DNA of 64,000 nucleotides from Alphaproteobacteria bacterium (GTDB taxonomy: Bacteria > Pseudomonadota > Alphaproteobacteria > Acetobacterales > Acetobacteraceae), in NCBI GenBank assembly GCA_016869715.1, contig VGDM01000013.1, positions 1-64,000 on the forward strand, given 5' to 3'. Each line of letters begins with the position of its first letter. Position 1 is the first letter of the stretch. Of the stretch, positions 44,785 to 54,216 are shown piece by piece. The translations under genes and the position numbers were made by a program. The notes below the pieces were generated by a model. The model was given only the letters and a program-made list of their open reading frames with translations. It was not told the origin of the DNA and searched no databases.

Positions 44785-45263
44785 GCACAGTTGATTCGCC
44801 TGCCCGGGGCCGCGCATATCTTGCCGGTGACGCGCCGCGCATTCTGGTGATTCAGGCGCCCTACTACCGCAAGGTTGTCGAAGGCATGCGGCTGGGGGCC
44901 ATGGCAGTGTTTCAGGATTTGCAGGCCGAGGTTGAGACCGTGGATGTCGCGGGCGGGTTTGAATTGCCGGCTGCACTTCGCATGGCGATGAAGGCCAGGC
45001 GCCGCTGGGATGGTTATTTGCTACTCGGCTGCGTGGTGAAGGGTGAGACGGATCACTACAGCTTCATCTGCGACGCGGTTTGCAAGGGCGTGATGGATCT
45101 GACGGTGGAAAATGGCGCGCCGATTGGCTTTGGCTTGCTGACGGTGGATAGCCTGGCGCAGGCAGAGGCGCGGTCGCGCGCTGATCGCATGAATAAGGGC
45201 ATTGAAGCGGCGCATGCGCTTGTCGCGCAAATCGCCCTGGCGCGGGGCTGGGGGCTTGCATGA
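44781..45263 (+). CDS. ribH: 6,7-dimethyl-8-ribityllumazine synthase
   Basis: Condenses the pyrimidine and four-carbon precursors to lumazine. It has 160 residues. VAGGFELPAALRMAMKARRRW near residues 55-75 and LLGCVVKGETDHYSFICDAV near 81-100, with the catalytic His, are signatures; IGFGLLTVDSLAQAEARS follows near 115. The ATG overlaps the ribBA stop and its stop overlaps nusB. Confidence 0.95.
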   Translation: MSTVDSPARGRAYLAGDAPRILVIQAPYYRKVVEGMRLGAMAVFQDLQAEVETVDVAGGFELPAALRMAMKARRRWDGYLLLGCVVKGETDHYSFICDAVCKGVMDLTVENGAPIGFGLLTVDSLAQAEARSRADRMNKGIEAAHALVAQIALARGWGLA

Positions 45264-45754
45264 AGGCCGGAAGGTGCGCGCCTGCGCGCCCACGTACCGG
45301 CGCCCGCGTTGCTGCGGTGCAGGCGCTGTTCCAGAGCGAGCATACCGGCGAAACAGTGGAAACAGTCGCGGATCAGTTCATTCGCCACCGTATTGGCGCG
45401 CCGGCTGGCCCGATTGAATTCGAAGAAGGCGGCGTGCCGGAAGCGCATATTCCGCTGTTCCAGGCGATCTTAAAGCAGGTGGCGGATAACGCCGAAGCCG
45501 CTGATGCCGCGATCAGGGATTGTCTGCAAAAGGGCTGGACCTTGGACCGGCTTGACCCCGTATTACGTGCCTTGCTGCGCGCCGCGACGGGCGAGCTGAT
45601 GCAGGCGCATGAACCGCCGGCACGTGTGGTGATCAACGAATATCTGGATATCGCGGCGGGTTTTCTGGATGAGGAAGCAACGCGCTTCGCCAATGGCGTG
45701 CTGGATACGCTGGCGCATCGGCTGCGCCCGGCGGATTTCGCATCGGGCGCTTGA
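45260..45754 (+). CDS. nusB: transcription antitermination factor NusB
   Basis: RNA-binding antitermination factor that acts with NusE (S10) at rRNA boxA. It has 164 residues. ARVAAVQALFQSEHTGE near residues 15-31 and the C-terminal RVVINEYLDIAAGFLDEEATRFANGVLDTLA near 120-150 are characteristic. Overlaps ribH by 4 bp and thiL's possible TTG start by 4 bp. Confidence 0.95.
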   Translation: MKAGRCAPARPRTGARVAAVQALFQSEHTGETVETVADQFIRHRIGAPAGPIEFEEGGVPEAHIPLFQAILKQVADNAEAADAAIRDCLQKGWTLDRLDPVLRALLRAATGELMQAHEPPARVVINEYLDIAAGFLDEEATRFANGVLDTLAHRLRPADFASGA

Positions 45755-45762
45755 AGCGCGCC

Positions 45763-46728
45763 ATGGGCCTGCCCCGCGAATTCGCCTTGATCGCGCGGCA
45801 TTTCCGCCCGCTGGCGGGTGATGGCGCGCTGGATCTGAGTGACGATGCTGCGTTGCTGACGCCGCCCGCCGGACAGCAATTGGTGCTGGCCGCTGATGCG
45901 CTGGTGGAAGGCGTGCATTTCCTGCCCGATGATCCCCCCGGCATGATTGCGCGCAAATTACTGCGAGTGAATCTGTCCGATCTTGCAGCGATGGGGGCGG
46001 CGCCACTCGGCTATCTGATGACCACGGCGTTTACGCGCGGCACGGCAGCTTCCTGGATTGCGGATTTCGTCGCGGGCCTGGCCGATGATCAGCAGCGTTT
46101 TGGCTTGGCGGTCTTGGGCGGTGATACGGTGGCCACACCCGGCCCGGCCTGTTTTTCGCTGACCATTATCGGGGTTGTGCCGCCGGGGCAGGCTTTGTAT
46201 CGGCGCGGTGCGCGCATTGGTGATGAGATTTGGGTTTCCGGCAGTATTGGCGATGCCGCGCTGGGGTTGCGGGTTTTGCAGGGCAAGTTGGCCACAGATG
46301 CGGAAGGGCATTTGGCGCGGCGCTACCGCTTGCCGGAACCGCGTTTGGCCTTGGGGCAGGCTTTGCACGGCGCGGCGCGGGCGGCGATGGATGTCTCGGA
46401 TGGGTTGGTGCAGGATTTGGGGCATCTCTGCCGCGCCGCGGGATGCGGGGCAGAAATCGCCGCCGCTGCGCTGCCGCTTTCTGCTTCTGCCAGTGCTGCC
46501 TTGGCGCGTGATGCCGCGCTGCTGCCGCTATTGCTGACGGGCGGCGACGATTACGAATTACTCTTTGCCGCCGCGCCGGAAGATGCGAAAGCCGTGCAGG
46601 CCGCCTGCATCAAGGCCGGCGTGCCTGTGGCGCGGCTTGGGCGCTTTGTTGCGGGTGATGGGGTTGTGGTGCGTGATGCCTCCGGTGCCGCCATCACGCT
46701 ACCGCAAGGCGGCTGGAGCCATTTCTGA
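45763..46728 (+). CDS. thiL: thiamine-monophosphate kinase
   Basis: Last step of thiamine diphosphate synthesis, ATP-dependent. It has 321 residues from ATG 45763; a TTG at 45751 in the same frame overlaps the nusB stop and is an alternative start. LDLSDDAALL and AADALVEGVHFL open the catalytic domain; NLSDLAAMGAAPLGYL near 74, VLGGDTVATPGP, MDVSDGLVQDLGHL near 210, and TGGDDYELLFA near 262 are conserved. It closes the rpiB-to-thiL operon. Confidence 0.94.
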   Translation: MGLPREFALIARHFRPLAGDGALDLSDDAALLTPPAGQQLVLAADALVEGVHFLPDDPPGMIARKLLRVNLSDLAAMGAAPLGYLMTTAFTRGTAASWIADFVAGLADDQQRFGLAVLGGDTVATPGPACFSLTIIGVVPPGQALYRRGARIGDEIWVSGSIGDAALGLRVLQGKLATDAEGHLARRYRLPEPRLALGQALHGAARAAMDVSDGLVQDLGHLCRAAGCGAEIAAAALPLSASASAALARDAALLPLLLTGGDDYELLFAAAPEDAKAVQAACIKAGVPVARLGRFVAGDGVVVRDASGAAITLPQGGWSHF

Positions 46729-46734
46729 CTTGAG

Positions 46735-47367
46735 CTACTTATCCCGCTGCCCCGGCGCATAACCGCCGCCATCGGTTGGGCGCAGCGCTTCGAACATTTC
46801 CGTCACCGCCGCGTAATCGCGATACCCGCAGCGCGCGAGCGGCTGCGCCTTGGCCGTGTCAAACCGGCCATTGGTAATATAGGCCTCATCTATATGCACG
46901 CCGACCACCTGGCCGATGATGATCCAGCCCTTCAGCGGCGCGCCATTCAAATCCTGCAATTGCATGGAATGCGTCACCTTGCATTCCAAGGCGGCTGGCG
47001 CAGCGGCCACGCGCGGTGCCTTCACAATGCGGCAGGGCGCAGTGGCAAGCCCGGCGGCTTCAAATTCACTGACACATTCGGGCAAAGTGTCTGAGGAAAT
47101 GTTCATCGCATCAAACAAGGCCCGCGTGCAGAGGTTGAAGACGAATTCCCCGGTTGCAATCGCATTCGCCGCGCTGTGCTTCATGCTTTCGCTAGTGAAA
47201 GCCAGCATGGGCGGGCTGGAATGCACGGCGTTGAAAAAACTATAGGGCGCCAGATTGGGCCTGCCTTGCGTATCAAGGCTCGAAATCCAGCCGATTGGGC
47301 GCGGCGCGATAATGGCCTTGAAGGGGTCATGCGGCAGGCCGTGGCCCAGATGCGGTTCGTAGAACAT
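46735..47367 (-). CDS. flavin reductase family protein
   Basis: A 210-residue FMN-binding split-barrel. PRPIGWISSLDTQGRPNLAPYSFFNAVHSSPPML near residues 24-57 contains the FMN-contact residues, and GEFVFNLCT follows near 75. Members supply reduced flavin to monooxygenases or act alone as NAD(P)H:flavin reductases. No partner oxygenase is near. Convergent with thiL, 6 bp from its stop. Confidence 0.9.
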   Translation of the reverse strand: MFYEPHLGHGLPHDPFKAIIAPRPIGWISSLDTQGRPNLAPYSFFNAVHSSPPMLAFTSESMKHSAANAIATGEFVFNLCTRALFDAMNISSDTLPECVSEFEAAGLATAPCRIVKAPRVAAAPAALECKVTHSMQLQDLNGAPLKGWIIIGQVVGVHIDEAYITNGRFDTAKAQPLARCGYRDYAAVTEMFEALRPTDGGGYAPGQRDK

Positions 47368-47476
47368 GCGAAAGCCTTTCGTGCGGTTGCACCTGCTGTA
47401 AACCTGACCGCAGATTCAGGGAAGCGCGTTGCCTTTTCGCCTATCGTTTAGGCTTGGTTGGGTGCAAAGGGGGGCG

Positions 47477-48367
47477 ATGATCCCGAAACTCATCCTGGGG
47501 CTCGCCTTTGGCATGGCCTCTGCCCTGATCTGGGGCGGCCATGCGGTGGTGGCGCGCCCCGTTTTGGCGGATGGCAGCTTCGGCAGTTTTGACCTGGCCG
47601 CATTCCGCTACGGCGTTGGTATGATGGCGCTGATGCCCTTCGCCTGGGCGGCGCGGGCCACGCTACTGCGGCTTGGACTCAAGCGCATTCTGTTGCTCGC
47701 GCTGTTTGGCGGCGCGCCCAATCTGCTGTTGTTCCTGGTGGCGCTGGTTTATGCGCCGGCATCGCATGGCGGGACGATTGCGCCCATGACCTCCCCCATT
47801 GTCGGCGCCTTGCTTGCCATACCGCTGCTCAAGGAATGGCCGACACGCGGGCGGGCGCTCGCGCTCAGTATCATGGTGATGGGGGTGCTCATGATCGGCT
47901 GGGATGGCGTGATGGGGGATAACCCCGGCGCCTGGCGCGGCGATTTGCTGCTGATGGCATCCGGCGCCACCTGGGCGGTGTTCACGCTACTGCTGCGCCG
48001 CTGGCAGGTGCCGGCGATTCCCGCCACCGCTGCCATCACCATTGTCTCGGGCTTGGCGATCCTGCCCTTTTGGCTGCCGCTGCGCGCGGCCGAGGTCTTT
48101 GCCATGCCGGCGGGCTTGGTGCTGTTTCACTTGATCGCTCAGGGCCTGGTGCTTGGCTGTGTGGCGATGTTCTTCTTCGCCCGCGCGGTGGAACTGCTGG
48201 GCGCGACGCGCGCTGCCACGCTTTCCGTCATGGTCCCCGTGGTCGCGCTGCTACTGGCGGGGCTTTGGTTGCGCGAACCGCTTTCCCTGCTGCAAATTCT
48301 GGGGGCAGGCTTGGCCGTTGCCGGGATGCTCTCCGCGGTGCTGTTCACCGGAAGGAAAAGCGCATGA
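47477..48367 (+). CDS. DMT superfamily (EamA) transporter
   Basis: A 296-residue permease with ten helices in two EamA repeats (about residues 5-135 and 150-290). SALIWGGHAVVARPVL near residue 13 and LLLMASGATWAVFTLLLRRW near 158 mark the repeats. Start ATG 47477 with an AAGGGGG site; the longer frame upstream overlaps the divergent flavin reductase promoter. The stop overlaps the FAD oxidase start by 4 bp. Substrate may be an amine or amino acid, judged from the partner gene. Confidence 0.88.
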   Translation: MIPKLILGLAFGMASALIWGGHAVVARPVLADGSFGSFDLAAFRYGVGMMALMPFAWAARATLLRLGLKRILLLALFGGAPNLLLFLVALVYAPASHGGTIAPMTSPIVGALLAIPLLKEWPTRGRALALSIMVMGVLMIGWDGVMGDNPGAWRGDLLLMASGATWAVFTLLLRRWQVPAIPATAAITIVSGLAILPFWLPLRAAEVFAMPAGLVLFHLIAQGLVLGCVAMFFFARAVELLGATRAATLSVMVPVVALLLAGLWLREPLSLLQILGAGLAVAGMLSAVLFTGRKSA

Positions 48368-49662
48368 ATACACCAATGCCCTCCAGCCTTTGGGCCGCCA
48401 CCGCGCCCGCGCCACCGGCGACGGAACCGCTGCTGGGCGAGGCGCGCACCGGGGTTGCGGTGGTGGGCGCTGGCTTCACCGGGCTATCGGCGGCGCTGCA
48501 TTTGGCCGAAGCCGGCGTGCCGGTGACAGTGCTGGAGGGCGCAGAGATCGGCTGGGGTGCTTCCGGGCGCAATAACGGCCAGGTGATCCCAAACCTCTCA
48601 CGCCTTGATCCCGATGCGATTGTTGCCAGTGTCGCGCGTGAAAATGGCGGGCGCGACAAGGGCGAGGCATTGGTCGGGCTGATCCGCGATAGCGCATCCT
48701 TGGTGTTTGACCTGATCCGCAAGCACGATATCCCAGCCGAGGCAGTGCAGAATGGCTGGATTCAGCCGGCGCATCGGCCTTCACGCATGAAGCTCGCCGC
48801 ATCGCGCGTCGAGCAATGGGGCCGCCGAGGCGCCCCCGTGCGCATGGTGGATCGGGCGGAAATGGCCTCCCTGTCCGGCACGGATTACTGGTATGGCGGG
48901 TGGGAGAATAAGACCGGCGGGCGGATCAATCCGCTGGGCTATGCGCGCGGCCTGGCGGCGGCGGCGATGCGCGCGGGGGCCGTGGTGCATACCGGTGGCC
49001 CGGTGCGCGCCATCAGGCAGGTGCCGGGCGGCTGGGCGGTGGAAACACCGCGCGGCGTGTTGCATGCGGAACGCGTGATTATCGCAACCCATGCCTATAC
49101 CGGGGATTTCTGGCCGGGACTAAAACAAAGCATTGTGCCCGTGCGGTCATATCAGATGGGTACATCGGTACTGTCCGATAATGTGCGCAAATCCATCCTG
49201 CCGCAGGGGCATGCGCTATCGGACACGCAGGGCGATCTTTACTTCTATCGCTTCGATGCGAATGGAAGGCTGGTAACGGGTGGCGGCTTGATCGTGCCCT
49301 TTGGCTGGGAAGGGCGCATTCGTGCGCGAATCACGGAGCGGGTCAAGCGCGTTTTTCCGCAAATTGGCGATGTGCAATTCGATTACATCTGGTGGGGCTA
49401 TGTCGCCGCCACTGATGACAAGATGCCGCATGTCTATGAATTGGCGCCGGGTGTGCTGACCTGGACCGGCTGCAATGGCCGCGGCGTGGCTTTGGCGACC
49501 GCGCTCGGGCGCGAATTGGCCAAGGCGAGCAATGGCACGGCCTTGGCCGATATTGCGGCGCCGGTCGAGAAAAAGCTCCGCCGCATTGCGGGCCATGAAT
49601 TCCGCGCCTTCGGCATTGCCTGGACCATGGCGCAGAATCGCTGGCGCGATGGGCGGGATTGA
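48364..49662 (+). CDS. FAD-dependent oxidoreductase (DAO/gamma-glutamylputrescine oxidase-like)
   Basis: A 432-residue flavoenzyme. The dinucleotide-binding motif VAVVGAGFTGLSAALHLAEAG is near residues 30-50 and GWGASGRNNGQVIP near 63-76, a loop typical of the PuuB-like amine oxidase group. The C-terminal TGCNGRGVALATALG also contacts FAD. It would oxidise an amine or amino-acid derivative with oxygen. Co-translated with the EamA transporter upstream. Confidence 0.9.
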   Translation: MNTPMPSSLWAATAPAPPATEPLLGEARTGVAVVGAGFTGLSAALHLAEAGVPVTVLEGAEIGWGASGRNNGQVIPNLSRLDPDAIVASVARENGGRDKGEALVGLIRDSASLVFDLIRKHDIPAEAVQNGWIQPAHRPSRMKLAASRVEQWGRRGAPVRMVDRAEMASLSGTDYWYGGWENKTGGRINPLGYARGLAAAAMRAGAVVHTGGPVRAIRQVPGGWAVETPRGVLHAERVIIATHAYTGDFWPGLKQSIVPVRSYQMGTSVLSDNVRKSILPQGHALSDTQGDLYFYRFDANGRLVTGGGLIVPFGWEGRIRARITERVKRVFPQIGDVQFDYIWWGYVAATDDKMPHVYELAPGVLTWTGCNGRGVALATALGRELAKASNGTALADIAAPVEKKLRRIAGHEFRAFGIAWTMAQNRWRDGRD

Positions 49663-49747
49663 GGGTTTGTCGGTTTTCCGCCGCTGCTGGTAAAAGACTG
49701 CTCGAAGAACGCGGCCAAGGAGCCGCGAATAGGTTGATGGTTGGAGA

Positions 49748-51415
49748 ATGCCCATGACACCGCCGCTTGATGCCGCCGCCCCGGCGCGCCCGGAAAATTT
49801 CCGCTATTCACCCATGTTCCCGCTCGGCGCCGATACCACGCCCTGGCGCGAGCTGCCGATTGATGGCGTTTCCACTATCCAGGTGGATGGCAAGACCGTG
49901 CTGAAGGTAAAGCCTGCCGCGCTGGAAGCCCTCGCCTTCCAAGCCTGCAAGGATGTGTCCCATCTGTTGCGCCCGGCGCATCTGGCGCAGCTTGCGAAGA
50001 TTTTGCAGGACGCGGAAGCGAGTGCGAATGATCGCTTCGTCGCACTCGATCTGCTGAAAAACGCCAATATCGCCGCCGGCGGTGTTTTGCCCATGTGCCA
50101 GGATACCGGCACCGCAATTGTCTTCGGCAAGAAGGGCCAGCGCGTTTGGGTGGAAGGCGATGAGGAAGAGGCGCTGTCCTACGGCGTGCATCGTACCTAT
50201 ACGGAAACCAATCTGCGCTATTCGCAAATGGCGCCGATCACAATGTATGAGGAAAAGAATACCGGCAATAATCTGCCCGTTGAGTTTTCCATCATGGCAC
50301 AGCCCGGTGATTACCACGCCGATGAAATGCATCTGATGTTCGTGCTGAAGGGCGGCGGTTCCGCCAACAAGACCTTTCTGTTTCAGCAAACGCGCGCTGT
50401 GCTGAACAAGCCGAAGTTGCTCGCGTTTTTGGAAGAAAAGATCAAGACCCTCGGCACCAGCGCCTGCCCGCCCTATCATCTCGCAATTGTTATTGGTGGC
50501 ACCAGCGCGGAAGCGACGCTGAAAACCGTGAAGCTTGCCAGTACGAAATGGCTGGATGCGCTGCCGACATCGGGTGATCTTTCCGGTCATGCCTTCCGCG
50601 ATACGGCGCTGGAAGCGGAGGTGCATAAGCTCACGCAAAACCTTGGCATTGGCGCACAATTCGGCGGCAAGTATTTCTGCCATGATGTGCGCGTGGTGCG
50701 GCTTGCGCGACATGGCGCGAGCCTACCGATTGGCATTGGCGTTTCCTGTTCGGCGGATCGGCAGATCAAGGCGAAGATCACGCCTGAGGGTGTTTTCGTG
50801 GAGGATCTGGAACATGATCCGGCGAAGTATCTGCCGGAAGCAACCGCCGATATCCTGAATGGGGAAGTGGTGAAGATAGACCTGTCCCGCCCCATGAGCG
50901 ATATTCGCGCGACCCTTTCCAAATACCCGGTGAAAACGCGCGTTAGCCTGACCGGCACCATGGTGGTGTCGCGTGACATTGCGCATGCGAAATTACAGGA
51001 ACGGCTGGATGCCGGGCAGGGTCTGCCGCAATATATGAAGGACCATCCGGTCTATTACGCGGGGCCCGCCAAGACGCCGACCGGTATGGCGACCGGTTCC
51101 TTCGGCCCCACAACGGCGGGGCGGATGGATTCCTATGTGGAAGCCTTTCAAAGCGCTGGTGGTTCCATGGTGATGCTGGCCAAGGGTAATCGTTCCAAGG
51201 CCGTGTTGAATGCCTGCGAGAAATATGGCGGCTTCTATCTGGGCTCCGTCGGCGGCCCCGCCGCGCGCTTGGCACAGGACTGCATCAAGAAGGTTGAGGT
51301 GCTGGAATACCCGGAACTCGGCATGGAAGCGGTTTGGCGGATTGAGGTTGAGGATTTCCCGGCCTTTATCGTCATGGATGACAAGGGCAATGATTTCTAT
51401 GAGGGTCTGGAGTGA
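49748..51415 (+). CDS. fumarate hydratase, class I (iron-sulfur)
   Basis: A 555-residue iron-sulfur fumarase for the TCA cycle. [17 protein letters not shown] near residues 114-130 holds one cluster Cys, and further conserved segments are [10 protein letters not shown] near 175, [23 protein letters not shown] near 240, and the C-terminal [27 protein letters not shown]. An alternative in-frame ATG is two codons later (49754). It overlaps the DUF2798 gene by 4 bp. Confidence 0.95.
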   Translation: MPMTPPLDAAAPARPENFRYSPMFPLGADTTPWRELPIDGVSTIQVDGKTVLKVKPAALEALAFQACKDVSHLLRPAHLAQLAKILQDAEASANDRFVALDLLKNANIAAGGVLPMCQDTGTAIVFGKKGQRVWVEGDEEEALSYGVHRTYTETNLRYSQMAPITMYEEKNTGNNLPVEFSIMAQPGDYHADEMHLMFVLKGGGSANKTFLFQQTRAVLNKPKLLAFLEEKIKTLGTSACPPYHLAIVIGGTSAEATLKTVKLASTKWLDALPTSGDLSGHAFRDTALEAEVHKLTQNLGIGAQFGGKYFCHDVRVVRLARHGASLPIGIGVSCSADRQIKAKITPEGVFVEDLEHDPAKYLPEATADILNGEVVKIDLSRPMSDIRATLSKYPVKTRVSLTGTMVVSRDIAHAKLQERLDAGQGLPQYMKDHPVYYAGPAKTPTGMATGSFGPTTAGRMDSYVEAFQSAGGSMVMLAKGNRSKAVLNACEKYGGFYLGSVGGPAARLAQDCIKKVEVLEYPELGMEAVWRIEVEDFPAFIVMDDKGNDFYEGLE

Positions 51416-51660
51416 GCGCCACAGAGGATCGTCGCCTGCCCCCGCGCTTCACGCTGCCGGTGACGGGCTTCATCCTATCCGGGATCATGACCATCATCAT
51501 CTCCGGCATCTCAACACTGCTGGCTTTGGGGCCGGGGGCCAAGTTTCTGGCGGGTTGGCCGATTGCGTGGCTTTCTTCCTGGGTCATTGCCTTCCCTACC
51601 GTGCTGGTGGTGCTGCCAATCGTGCGGCGGCTTGTCGCGCGTATCGTCGTCGCGCCGTGA
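51412..51660 (+). CDS. DUF2798 family membrane protein
   Basis: An 82-residue protein with two membrane helices, near residues 16-40 and 50-75. [23 protein letters not shown] and [25 protein letters not shown] match DUF2798. Function unknown. Starts with GTG overlapping the fumarase stop. Confidence 0.85.
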   Translation: MSATEDRRLPPRFTLPVTGFILSGIMTIIISGISTLLALGPGAKFLAGWPIAWLSSWVIAFPTVLVVLPIVRRLVARIVVAP

Positions 51661-51673
51661 AAGGACAAGACCC

Positions 51674-51931
51674 ATGCTGGAACTGAGACCCAATTGCGAA
51701 TGCTGCGGGCACGATCTGCCACCGGAAAGCCGCGATGCGCTGATCTGTTCCTTTGAATGCGCCTGGTGTGTGGATTGCGCGCGCACCAAATCGACGAGCG
51801 GGCTTTGCCCGAATTGCGGCAGGGAATTGCTGCGCCGCCCGATCCGCCCGGCAGATAAGCTCGCAAAATTTCCAGCCTCCACCGAACGCAAATTCCGCCT
51901 GGAGAAATGCGGCGGGCCAAACACCGCATGA
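51674..51931 (+). CDS. DUF1272 family zinc-ribbon-like protein
   Basis: An 85-residue Cys-rich protein. LRPNCECCGHDLPPES, CSFECAWCVDCA, and CPNCGRELLRRPIRP give eight or more Cys arranged in pairs, as in DUF1272, so zinc binding is likely. Function unknown. Start ATG 51674; the upstream open frame overlaps the DUF2798 gene. Confidence 0.88.
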   Translation: MLELRPNCECCGHDLPPESRDALICSFECAWCVDCARTKSTSGLCPNCGRELLRRPIRPADKLAKFPASTERKFRLEKCGGPNTA

Positions 51932-51946
51932 CAGGGACAGCAAGCC

Positions 51947-52339
51947 ATGAATGAACGCCGTTTGATCTCCTCCGGTTCCAAATTCGAAGCGGAGAGTGGC
52001 TATTCCCGCGCGGTGGTGGATGGCGATTATGTTTGGGTATCCGGCACCACCGGCTATGATTACGCCACCATGACCATCGCCCCCGATGTGGTGGCGCAGG
52101 CCGAACAATGCTTCGCCAATATCAGCCGCGCCTTGGCCGAAGCCGGCTGCACCTTGGATGATGTGGTGCGCGTGCTGACTATTGTACCGCGGCGGGAAGA
52201 TTGGGAGCCCTGCTTGCCCATCTTCCGCAAGCTTTTTGGCAAGGCACGCCCGGCTTCCACGCTGATCCATGCCGGGCTCCAAACCGATATCATGCGCATT
52301 GAAATCGAGGTCACCGCGCGTTTGCCGAAAAAAGGCTAA
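51947..52339 (+). CDS. RidA family protein
   Basis: A 130-residue YjgF/RidA-like protein. VDGDYVWVSGTTGYDY near residues 24-39 and PASTLIHAGLQTDIMRIEIEVTA near 103-125 are family features. RidA deaminates reactive enamine/imine intermediates; the conserved Arg of true RidA sits where IMRIE is, with Arg retained. It lies in a run of small genes with no obvious shared pathway. Confidence 0.9.
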   Translation: MNERRLISSGSKFEAESGYSRAVVDGDYVWVSGTTGYDYATMTIAPDVVAQAEQCFANISRALAEAGCTLDDVVRVLTIVPRREDWEPCLPIFRKLFGKARPASTLIHAGLQTDIMRIEIEVTARLPKKG

Positions 52340-52344
52340 GCATC

Positions 52345-52746
52345 ATGCGTTTCGCCGTGGATCGCTTGGATCATCTGGTCATTACCTGCCGCGATGTGGA
52401 AATCTCCGCCTCCTGGTATCAGCGTGTGCTGGGGATGGAGCGGGAGGAATTCGGCCCGCATCGCCGCTCGTCACTCCGCTTCGGTGGGCAGAAGATCAAT
52501 CTGCGCCCGGCAAGTGCTACGCAGGAAGAATGGTTCACGGGCGCGGCCGGCGGCGTGCCGGGGACGGATGATCTTTGCTTCGTGGTGACAATGAAATCGG
52601 ATCAGGTGGCGGAATATCTGCGCGCCTGTGGCGTTGCGGTGGAAGTGGGGCCAGTCGCGAAGGCCGGCGCGCTTGGGCCGATCATGTCGGTTTACTGTCG
52701 CGATCCCGATGGGAACTTGATCGAGATCGCGAGCTATTTGGGTTAG
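52345..52746 (+). CDS. VOC family protein
   Basis: A 133-residue vicinal-oxygen-chelate protein with two beta-alpha-beta-beta-beta units. DRLDHLVITCRDVEISASWYQRVLGME at the start and SVYCRDPDGNLIEIASYL at the end are family signatures; the first His and the last Glu are the expected metal ligands. Resembles glyoxalase or fosfomycin-resistance-like proteins; substrate unknown. Starts 5 bp after RidA. Confidence 0.9.
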   Translation: MRFAVDRLDHLVITCRDVEISASWYQRVLGMEREEFGPHRRSSLRFGGQKINLRPASATQEEWFTGAAGGVPGTDDLCFVVTMKSDQVAEYLRACGVAVEVGPVAKAGALGPIMSVYCRDPDGNLIEIASYLG

Positions 52747-52776
52747 CGCAGGGTTTCCGCACAGGCCGCGCATGAG

Positions 52777-53034
52777 ATGAAAAATCATTTGATCAAGCGC
52801 TCCTTTCGCCTGGCAGGGCATGCGACTTCCATTGCCTTGGAAGCGGAATTCTGGGCGGTATTGGAAGCTGCGGCAGCGCAGCGCGGCCAAAGCCTTGCTG
52901 CATTGGTGGCGGAAGTGGATACAAACCGCGCCGCGCAGGGCCTGCCACTGGCAAGCGCCTTGCGCCTTGCGGCGCTGGTCCATGCCCACACCGGACAAGC
53001 GGAAGCCATTCACCAGGATCAATCACCAGACTGA
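52777..53034 (+). CDS. ribbon-helix-helix domain protein (RHH_4)
   Basis: An 85-residue small protein of the RHH_4 type. LIKRSFRLAGHATSIALEAEFWAVLEAAAAQRG, then LAALVAEVDTNRA, is the family pattern: a beta strand and two helices as in an arc repressor fold. It may regulate a nearby gene or act as an antitoxin-like protein; no partner toxin is adjacent. Confidence 0.85.
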   Translation: MKNHLIKRSFRLAGHATSIALEAEFWAVLEAAAAQRGQSLAALVAEVDTNRAAQGLPLASALRLAALVHAHTGQAEAIHQDQSPD

Positions 53035-53071
53035 ACATCATCCAACAAGACAATAACGGGAGGCATGAGTG

Positions 53072-54190
53072 ATGGGACCATTGCAGGGCATTAAGGTTTT
53101 AGAATTCGCCGGCATTGGCCCCGGCCCTTTCTGCGGCATGCTGCTCGCGGATATGGGCGCTGAGATCATTCGCATCGACCGCCCGAATGGCCACGATGGT
53201 GATCGGCGCGATATTGTTAGCCGCGGGCGGCGCTCCCTCGTGCTTGATCTCAAGAACCCGGCCGCCATTGCTGCACTGCATCGCATGATCACGGAATTAG
53301 ATGTGCTGATCGAAGGTTTTCGCCCAGGCGTGATGGAGCGCCTCGGCCTCGGCCCCGATGAAATCTGCGCACGCCATGCAAAGCTGATCTATGGCCGCAT
53401 GACCGGCTGGGGGCAGGGTGGGCCTATGGCCCTGCGCGCCGGGCATGACATCAATTACATCGCGCTCACGGGCGCGCTGCACGCCATGGGAAGGCCGGAT
53501 GCACCGCCCGCCCCGCCGCTCAATCTGATCGGCGATTATGGCGGCGGCGGCATGTTGCTTGCGCTTGGCATTCTCGCCGCGCTGCTGGAACGCGCGAAAA
53601 GTGGTCAGGGTCAGGTGGTGGATGCCGCCATGGTGGATGGTGCCGCGCTGTTGATGGCGCCGCTTTATGGCATGAAGGCGCGTGGGCGTTGGCATGGCGG
53701 GCGGGGCGGCAATCTTCTCGATGGCAGCGCATCTTTCTATGATACCTATGCCTGCGCCTGTGGCGGCTTTGTCGCGGTGGGGCCGATTGAACCGCAATTC
53801 TTTGCGGAAATGCTCGCGCGCCTCGGCCTGGACGCAAGCGAATTCCAGGACCGCATGAACCCAGCCCGTTGGCCCGCACATAAGGCGAAGCTGGCTGCTG
53901 TGTTTCGCACCAAAACCCGCGATGCCTGGGCCGAGATTTTTGCCGAGAGTGATGGCTGCGTCGTACCGGTGCTGTCCATGGATGAAGCGCCGCATCACCC
54001 GCATAATCAGGCGCGCGGCAATTTCCGCTTGCAGGATGGCGCAGCAGAACCCACCCCGGCACCGCGCTTTTCGCGTAGCCAAGCCAAGCCCAGTGCCGCC
54101 CCACCGCTGCGCGGCGAAGATAGTGCTGCGATTTTGCGCGACTTTGGCTTTTCTGCTGTTGAAATTGAACAGCTAATCAAGGCATCCTGA
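53072..54190 (+). CDS. CaiB/BaiF family CoA-transferase
   Basis: A 372-residue class III CoA-transferase. [30 protein letters not shown] at residues 9-38 is the N-terminal signature; [14 protein letters not shown] near 55 and the region near 150 ([21 protein letters not shown]), preceded by a conserved Asp, fit the catalytic side. I take ATG 53072; a GTG one codon earlier is in frame. The substrate is an organic acid or acyl-CoA. It is followed after 26 bp by an acyl-CoA dehydrogenase. Confidence 0.93.
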   Translation: MGPLQGIKVLEFAGIGPGPFCGMLLADMGAEIIRIDRPNGHDGDRRDIVSRGRRSLVLDLKNPAAIAALHRMITELDVLIEGFRPGVMERLGLGPDEICARHAKLIYGRMTGWGQGGPMALRAGHDINYIALTGALHAMGRPDAPPAPPLNLIGDYGGGGMLLALGILAALLERAKSGQGQVVDAAMVDGAALLMAPLYGMKARGRWHGGRGGNLLDGSASFYDTYACACGGFVAVGPIEPQFFAEMLARLGLDASEFQDRMNPARWPAHKAKLAAVFRTKTRDAWAEIFAESDGCVVPVLSMDEAPHHPHNQARGNFRLQDGAAEPTPAPRFSRSQAKPSAAPPLRGEDSAAILRDFGFSAVEIEQLIKAS

Positions 54191-54216
54191 CGACAGAAGA
54201 ACAAGGAAAACGCGCC

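Noticed and set aside
52777-53034. Antitoxin of a second toxin-antitoxin pair
   Set aside because: The RHH protein has no adjacent toxin-like gene and matches the stand-alone RHH_4 family.
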